From Cyathus striatus (Eukaryota > Basidiomycota > Agaricomycetes > Agaricales > Nidulariaceae), in the NCBI GenBank assembly GCA_025738555.1, contig JAOVFP010000007.1:186001-250000 (forward strand): a DNA stretch of 64,000 nt, written 5' to 3'. This document shows, one piece after another, positions 59,561 to 64,000 of the stretch. The notes beneath the pieces were generated by a model, which saw only the letters and a program-made list of their open reading frames with translations, did no database searches and was not told the DNA's origin. Position 1 is the stretch's first letter, and each line of letters opens with the position of its first letter. The translations under genes and the position numbers were made by a program.

Positions 59561-60128
59561 TACCTTTTAAGGTAGTTGGGTTATGGGGATGTTTGGATTT
59601 CCTAGGAAGGCAATTTGTGAATTGGTGTCTGGGATCTCACTTTCTGGCCCACTGATTGGCTAATGGCTTTTGAATGCCATTTTGTGACTGATTACTGTAC
59701 ACTCTCTCATGTAATCAAAGACATATGACATTATCTTACTTTTCCATAGCTTGCACCCTCTCCCTCACTAATTACTGCCACCAGCTTGGTCTAACTCTCA
59801 TAACTGCTTTAGGATTGTTGCCAGTGACTGGTGAATCTTTTTAGAGTACATTCTGGCAACAGGTTACAGTTGTTGGGTGAGTTCTTGGTATTTTTTACTC
59901 TCATCTCATGTCTCTAGTTTTGGCTCTGTGCCATATCCAAGGGATCTGTTGACAAGCATGGTCACTTGCACAGGGGACTTCCCAGACTTGCTTGGCTGAT
60001 CCAAATGTGAAGCAATTTAGTAGAGGGAGAGGCTCCCCTGCTGTTCACTGGTAAAGCCAGCGGTTCAAGAGCTAGAACAAGAAATAAATTGGATTGCACT
60101 ACATTTCATTGTGGCATTTGGATATGCA
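59561..60128. other. Intergenic, no feature recognised
   Basis: No gene, repeat or RNA feature is supported in this low-CpG stretch. Confidence 0.4.
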
Positions 60129-60134
60129 CTTATC

Positions 60135-61068
60135 TATGAAGTTCCAAGTGTTGAAAAGTCATGCACACTATAAATCGGTTGTGCCGTGTGCCATATCCAC
60201 ACTGCATGGTTAGAACAGCTGTTTTTTCTTAGTAATTTGAAGATATATGAATAAAATATGTACTATATTATATTCTAAGCATTTTGACACTTTTATATGA
60301 GATGTATTCTGTGTTTTTGCTATGTTTTATCATTTGGAGGATTGTTCCCACACTCCCCCATGCACTTCAGCTTTCTGAAAAGGTACCAAATCTATCAAAT
60401 AAAGGTTGATTCAAATATATTGCATCTCTCCATGTATAAAATGCACTACATTCTGAAATATATAATAATACAAAAGTACATTGGACATATAAGGGATCAT
60501 ATTTACAATATCAAAAATTAAATAAGCTCATATATCATTCAACTTCTTTACATTGAATTTGTGATGTAAATTTTATGTCTCATTTAATCACAGCTTTACT
60601 TGTATGCTATGAATTCTGTCCTATATTACCTAAAGTCTTCATGAGAATACATAGTATGCCAGTTTATCCAGATAAACACACAATGAAGGAATTGTGTTGA
60701 GCTCGATGGTGAGTAATGATGTGTGGAGGAGCTGTATATTCCAAAGGAGACCTAACATAAACTATTATAACTGTAGCCTGAAAACATTTGAATCAACATT
60801 TTTTGGTAGATTCAGTACCTTTTCAGAAAGCTGAAGTGTGCGGGGGAGCATGGGAACAATCCTTCAAATGATAAAACATAGCAAAAACACAGAATACATC
60901 TTGTATAAAAGTGTCAAAATGCTTAGAATATAATATTGTACACATTTTATTTATCTATATACAGAATGAGTAAGAAAAAACAGCAATTCTAATCATGCAG
61001 TGTGGATATGGCACATGGCACAACTGATTTATGGTGTGCATGACTTTTTCAACACTTGGAACTTCATA
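60135..61068. mobile_element. 934-bp inverted-repeat element with 6-bp duplication
   Basis: Arms of about 290 bp: the left end TATGAAGTTCCAAGTGTTGA is matched by the reverse complement of the right end. Agreement continues through GTGCCATATCCACACTGCAT, GATGTATTCTGTGTTTTTGC and CTTCAGCTTTCTGAAAAGGT to about 60425 and 60783. The direct repeat CTTATC lies immediately outside both ends (60129-60134 and 61069-61074). The interior has no credible gene; the 74-codon frame at 60297 runs inside the left arm. A non-autonomous foldback-like DNA transposon is the best description. Confidence 0.82.
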
Positions 61069-61179
61069 CTTATCATTGGAACTTGCCACATATGTATATT
61101 ATATCATAGGTCTGAGGTAATTATTACACATTGACTCTCATCAGCCAGCAGTATATTGCACTGCCCCACAAGATCAGGT

Positions 61180-62413
61180 GGACTTCAGGTAGAGTCCAGG
61201 TAAAATCCTGGACTCCAGGTGGACTTCAGTAGACTTCAGGTGGACTTCAGGTGGACTCTACCTGTACTAAGTAGTTGAGACATTACCTGAGGTTCATCTG
61301 GACTCTACCTGGACTCTACCTGAACTCTACCTGTACTAAGTAGTTGAAACATTACCTGGAGTTCACCTGGACTCCAGCTGGACTCTACCTGGACTCTACC
61401 TGTACTAAGTAGCTTAGATATCACCTAGAGTTCACCTGGACTCTACCTAGACTCTACCTGTACTAAGTAGTTGAGATATTACCTGGGGTTCACCTGGACT
61501 CTACCTGAACTCTATCTGTACTAAGTAGCTGAGACATTACCTGGAGTTCACCTGGACTCTACCTGGACTCTACCTGAACTCTACCTGGACTACACTGAAC
61601 TCAAGTGCCTAAGCTGTACCTAGACTCTATTGTTACAGTTGTAACATGTTTCCTACAGTTATCAAACTATGTGTGAAAGTGTGACATGTTGGAAAATGTT
61701 GGAAAAAGCGTGACATGTGTGGGAAAAGTGTGAAAAGTTGGAAAAGTGTGGCAAGTGTGATGGATATGATGTCACACTTTTCCCACACTTGTCACACTTT
61801 TTCCAACATTTTCTAACATGTCATGCTTCCACACTTTTCCAACTTTTCACACTTTTCCCACACATGTCACACTTTTCCCACACATGTCACGCTTTTTCCA
61901 ACATTTTCCAACATGTCACACTTTCACACATAGTTTGATAACTGTAGGAAACATGTTACAACTGTAACAATAGAGTCTAGGTACAGCTTAGGCACTTGAG
62001 TTCAGTGTAGTCCAGGTAGAGTTCAGGTAGAGTCCAGGTAGAGTCCAGGTGAACTCCAGGTAATGTCTCAGCTACTTAGTACAGATAGAGTTCAGGTAGA
62101 GTCCAGGTGAACCCCAGGTAATATCTCAACTACTTAGTACAGGTAGAGTTCAGGTAGAGTCCAGCTGGAGTCCAGGTGAACCCCAGGTAATGTCTCAACT
62201 ACTTAGTACAGGTAGAGTCTAGGTAGAGTCCAGGTGAACTCTAGGTAATATATAAGCTACTTAGTACAGGTAGAGTCCAGGTAGAGTCCAGCTGGAGTCC
62301 AGGTGAACCCCAGGTAATGTCTCAACTGCTTAGTACAAGTAGAGTCCAGGTAGAGTCCAGGTGAACCCCAGGTAATGTCTAAGCTACTTTGTACAGTAGA
62401 GTCCAGGTAGAGT
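61180..62413. repeat. Palindromic array of GGACTCTACCTG repeats with TGTCACA-rich centre
   Basis: From about 61190 to 61620 short units GGACTCTACCTGGACTCTAC and CTGTACTAAGTAGTTGAGAC-type blocks alternate. From 61620 to about 61760 comes a segment ending in GTGTGACATGTGTGG units. Beyond a centre at about 61780 the same series returns in reverse complement to 62413. The inner arm (TATTGTTACAGTTGTAACAT onward) is almost perfectly mirrored. The right arm is cut by the transposon at 62414 and resumes at 63947. The outermost right end lies outside the window. Confidence 0.85.
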
Positions 62414-63946
62414 AGGACCCCTGAAAATGCCAACCAAGGATCAATCCCATTTCAGACAAATTGGCAGCCGTCAGGCTGCCAGGCCTGATGCAAATCAGAC
62501 ATTTTGAGGTCGAAAATTGACAAAATGCTTGAGTTAAGATTAAGACAAAATCAGGCTGGTAGGGGCAAGGGTTGATCTAGAAATCAGACATTTATCATCT
62601 TATCTGCTGCTGCTGCTGACATTTTTTGTATGATAGTGGAAGGTATTATTGGGCTGATATCGTGACCATATCAGAGGCAATGTCATGTCTTTTCTTCCAT
62701 GGTATCACCCCACTGAGGCATGCGAGCATACCTTTGGTGAAGCACATTCAATCATAAAGGATTTTACTCATTTGGACTTCTTGTACATGGTTCCAAAACT
62801 TGGAGTTAGAATGCGAGAAGCTATTCTATCTGCAACAATTTCTGATCACAATAAAATGGCAGCAGGCTACTGCCATACATATCTCGATCACTCTGATGCT
62901 GATATATCAACACTAGCTGTATTCCCCTTTAATGACAAAATTAAACAAGCTTCACTAGTTGCTGTAGAGCAAGTGAAGATTCAGAGCTTGATGTTGTTTC
63001 TTTGGGTTTCGACTTCAAAGCTCAATGGTTGCAGAGAACAATTGTTACTGACAACTGACTCGTGGTTTCAAGACAATGTTGAGGTCGACTCCAATGGCGA
63101 AGAGAGTGTATGTGATACTACTGAGTTGCAAAAGCTGTAACATCTATGGTTTGTTTATTATTTATGTATGTCGAAATTCAACTTACTTGTTTATAATACA
63201 GAAATCAACAACACACACAACTCTCTACCAAACGGCTGGATTTCTTCCTCTGCTACTCACTCATCTTCAAACTGCAAGTATTTCACTGGATTATATATTG
63301 TGTATTGGTGATTTTGGCATTGTATACACCAGTGATAACATGGTTATGGTTGGCAAAGGCAAGTACTACAACCTTTTACTACTATCTATACTAGAACAGA
63401 TGGACTAAATGGATGGCATGCAGCTCATGAAGAGACAACAAATATAGCTGCACACTCTTATATCAGTGTTCAGGTCTTTGAACAGTTTGAAAGATTGAAC
63501 TTGTTCACATCCCTGACTGACAATACTGCCCATTTTCACACTTGACAGTTTGCCTTTCTACCTATTCTCAACTGTTATTGAAAGAGACTATGAGGCTATC
63601 ATGGATGAAGAAACCCCTCCCAGAACATGATTAATACCTGTTACACAAGTCTATGTGTCTAATTTTTTATAACTAGTTTTGCTGGTTTCAAACCAGAAGC
63701 GGTACCATAGAGCCTCCAGGAAGCTCCTGGACTGGGCTGGCACCATTTTAGGTGAAATTTGAGGCCTGATCCCATTTTCAGACATTTTCAGTGTTCCGGA
63801 AGGCCTGATGTGGAATTCAGACAAATTTTCGAAATTTTTTGAAGGCTTGATCTGGTTTGGACATTTTGGCCCAAATTTCCCAAAATTCATGCAGACAAAT
63901 CGGCCGTCCCAGGGATCAATCCTTGGTAGGCATTTTCAGGGGTCCT
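62414..63946. mobile_element. 1.5-kb DNA transposon with 8-bp target duplication
   Basis: TIRs: the left end AGGACCCCTGAAAATGCCAA (62414 onward, continuing CCAAGGATCAATCCC) and the reverse complement of the right end, AGGACCCCTGAAAATGCCTA (ending 63946), match at about 32 of 35 positions. The 8-bp sequence GGTAGAGT sits outside both ends (62406-62413 and 63947-63954). Subterminal AGGCCTGAT / TCAGACA motifs occur at both ends, plus a GGCAGCC..GGCTGCC palindrome near 62462. An 8-bp duplication points to hAT or KDZ-type elements. It is inserted in the repeat array of the 61-kb palindrome. Confidence 0.88.
62685..63140 (+). pseudogene. Transposase-derived fragment inside the 62.4-kb transposon
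   Basis: A 151-codon plus-strand frame with FLPWYHPTEACEHTFGEAHS, IIKDFTHLDFLYMVPKLGVR and AGYCHTYLDHSDADIS. I recognise the H.TEACEH.FGEAR..I.DFT pattern from long agaricomycete transposon proteins, where it lies toward the C-terminus; the superfamily is not certain. N-terminal and catalytic parts are missing in this 1.5-kb element, and the frame ends early at 63138-63140. It is therefore a fragment in a non-autonomous copy that would need a transposase from elsewhere. Confidence 0.55.
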
Positions 63947-63954
63947 GGTAGAGT

Positions 63955-64000
63955 CTATCTGAAGCCCAGTTGACTAAGTCCAGTGGACTCCAGGTGTATT
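63955..64000. repeat. Right-arm remnant of the 61-kb palindromic array
   Basis: Sequence of the GACTCCAGGTG type resumes directly after the target duplication and runs off the window. Confidence 0.6.

Overview
The window looks like a transposon-packed, gene-poor stretch of a basidiomycete genome, most likely a mushroom-forming agaricomycete. Three things point there: introns of only about 48-57 bp with GT..AG ends, a STAND/NLR gene of the fungal NACHT-WD40 type (plus a second truncated one), and two copies of a KDZ-type transposase gene carrying the CxC5/CxC6 cysteine clusters that are expanded in agaricomycetes. No rRNA gene, intact tRNA, CRISPR array or prokaryotic feature was seen. The species cannot be named from sequence alone.

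Layout. 1-1300: AT-rich, short tandem repeats. 1312-6216: KDZ/CxC copy 1 (+), broken. 6217-13070: satellites, low-complexity DNA, weak gene fragments and a CpG-rich island (about 9.0-10.05 kb). 13074-18112: NACHT-WD40 NLR gene (-), with a 523-bp DNA-transposon insertion (14056-14578) and an 11-nt frameshift in its WD40 array. 20306-29987: large terminal-inverted-repeat element A, largely non-coding. 31582-32578: 5' half of a second NLR (+), truncated, followed by a tRNA-like/SINE-like relic. 33230-38545: a 56-57 bp minisatellite split by a 4.15-kb element (33802-37954) whose two arms are inverted repeats of about 1.4-1.5 kb. 39404-46465: KDZ/CxC copy 2 (+), with a 2.6-kb pogo/Fot1-like transposon nested exactly in a 5' splice site. 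47235-59560: solo ends and a second, inverted and decayed copy (B) of element A, two MITE-like elements and a degenerate hypothetical gene. 60135-64000: a 934-bp inverted-repeat element, then a palindromic array of short repeats interrupted by a 1.5-kb transposon with an 8-bp target duplication.

How it fits together. Almost everything recognisable is a mobile element or a host defence-type NLR receptor that has itself been hit. Comparing copies shows CpG to TpG/CpA decay in older copies (B, C) versus younger ones (A, the 33.8-38.0 kb palindrome), as expected where CpG methylation and deamination act on repeats. The most unusual objects are the long palindromic elements built from tandem repeats (33.8-38.0 kb and 61.2-62.4 kb): they lack a visible transposase, would form long hairpin RNAs if transcribed, and share TGTCACA-rich inner arms.

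Several frame breaks lie at G/C homopolymers, so some of the decay may be assembly error rather than biology. Family assignments rest on motif recognition, not database searches.
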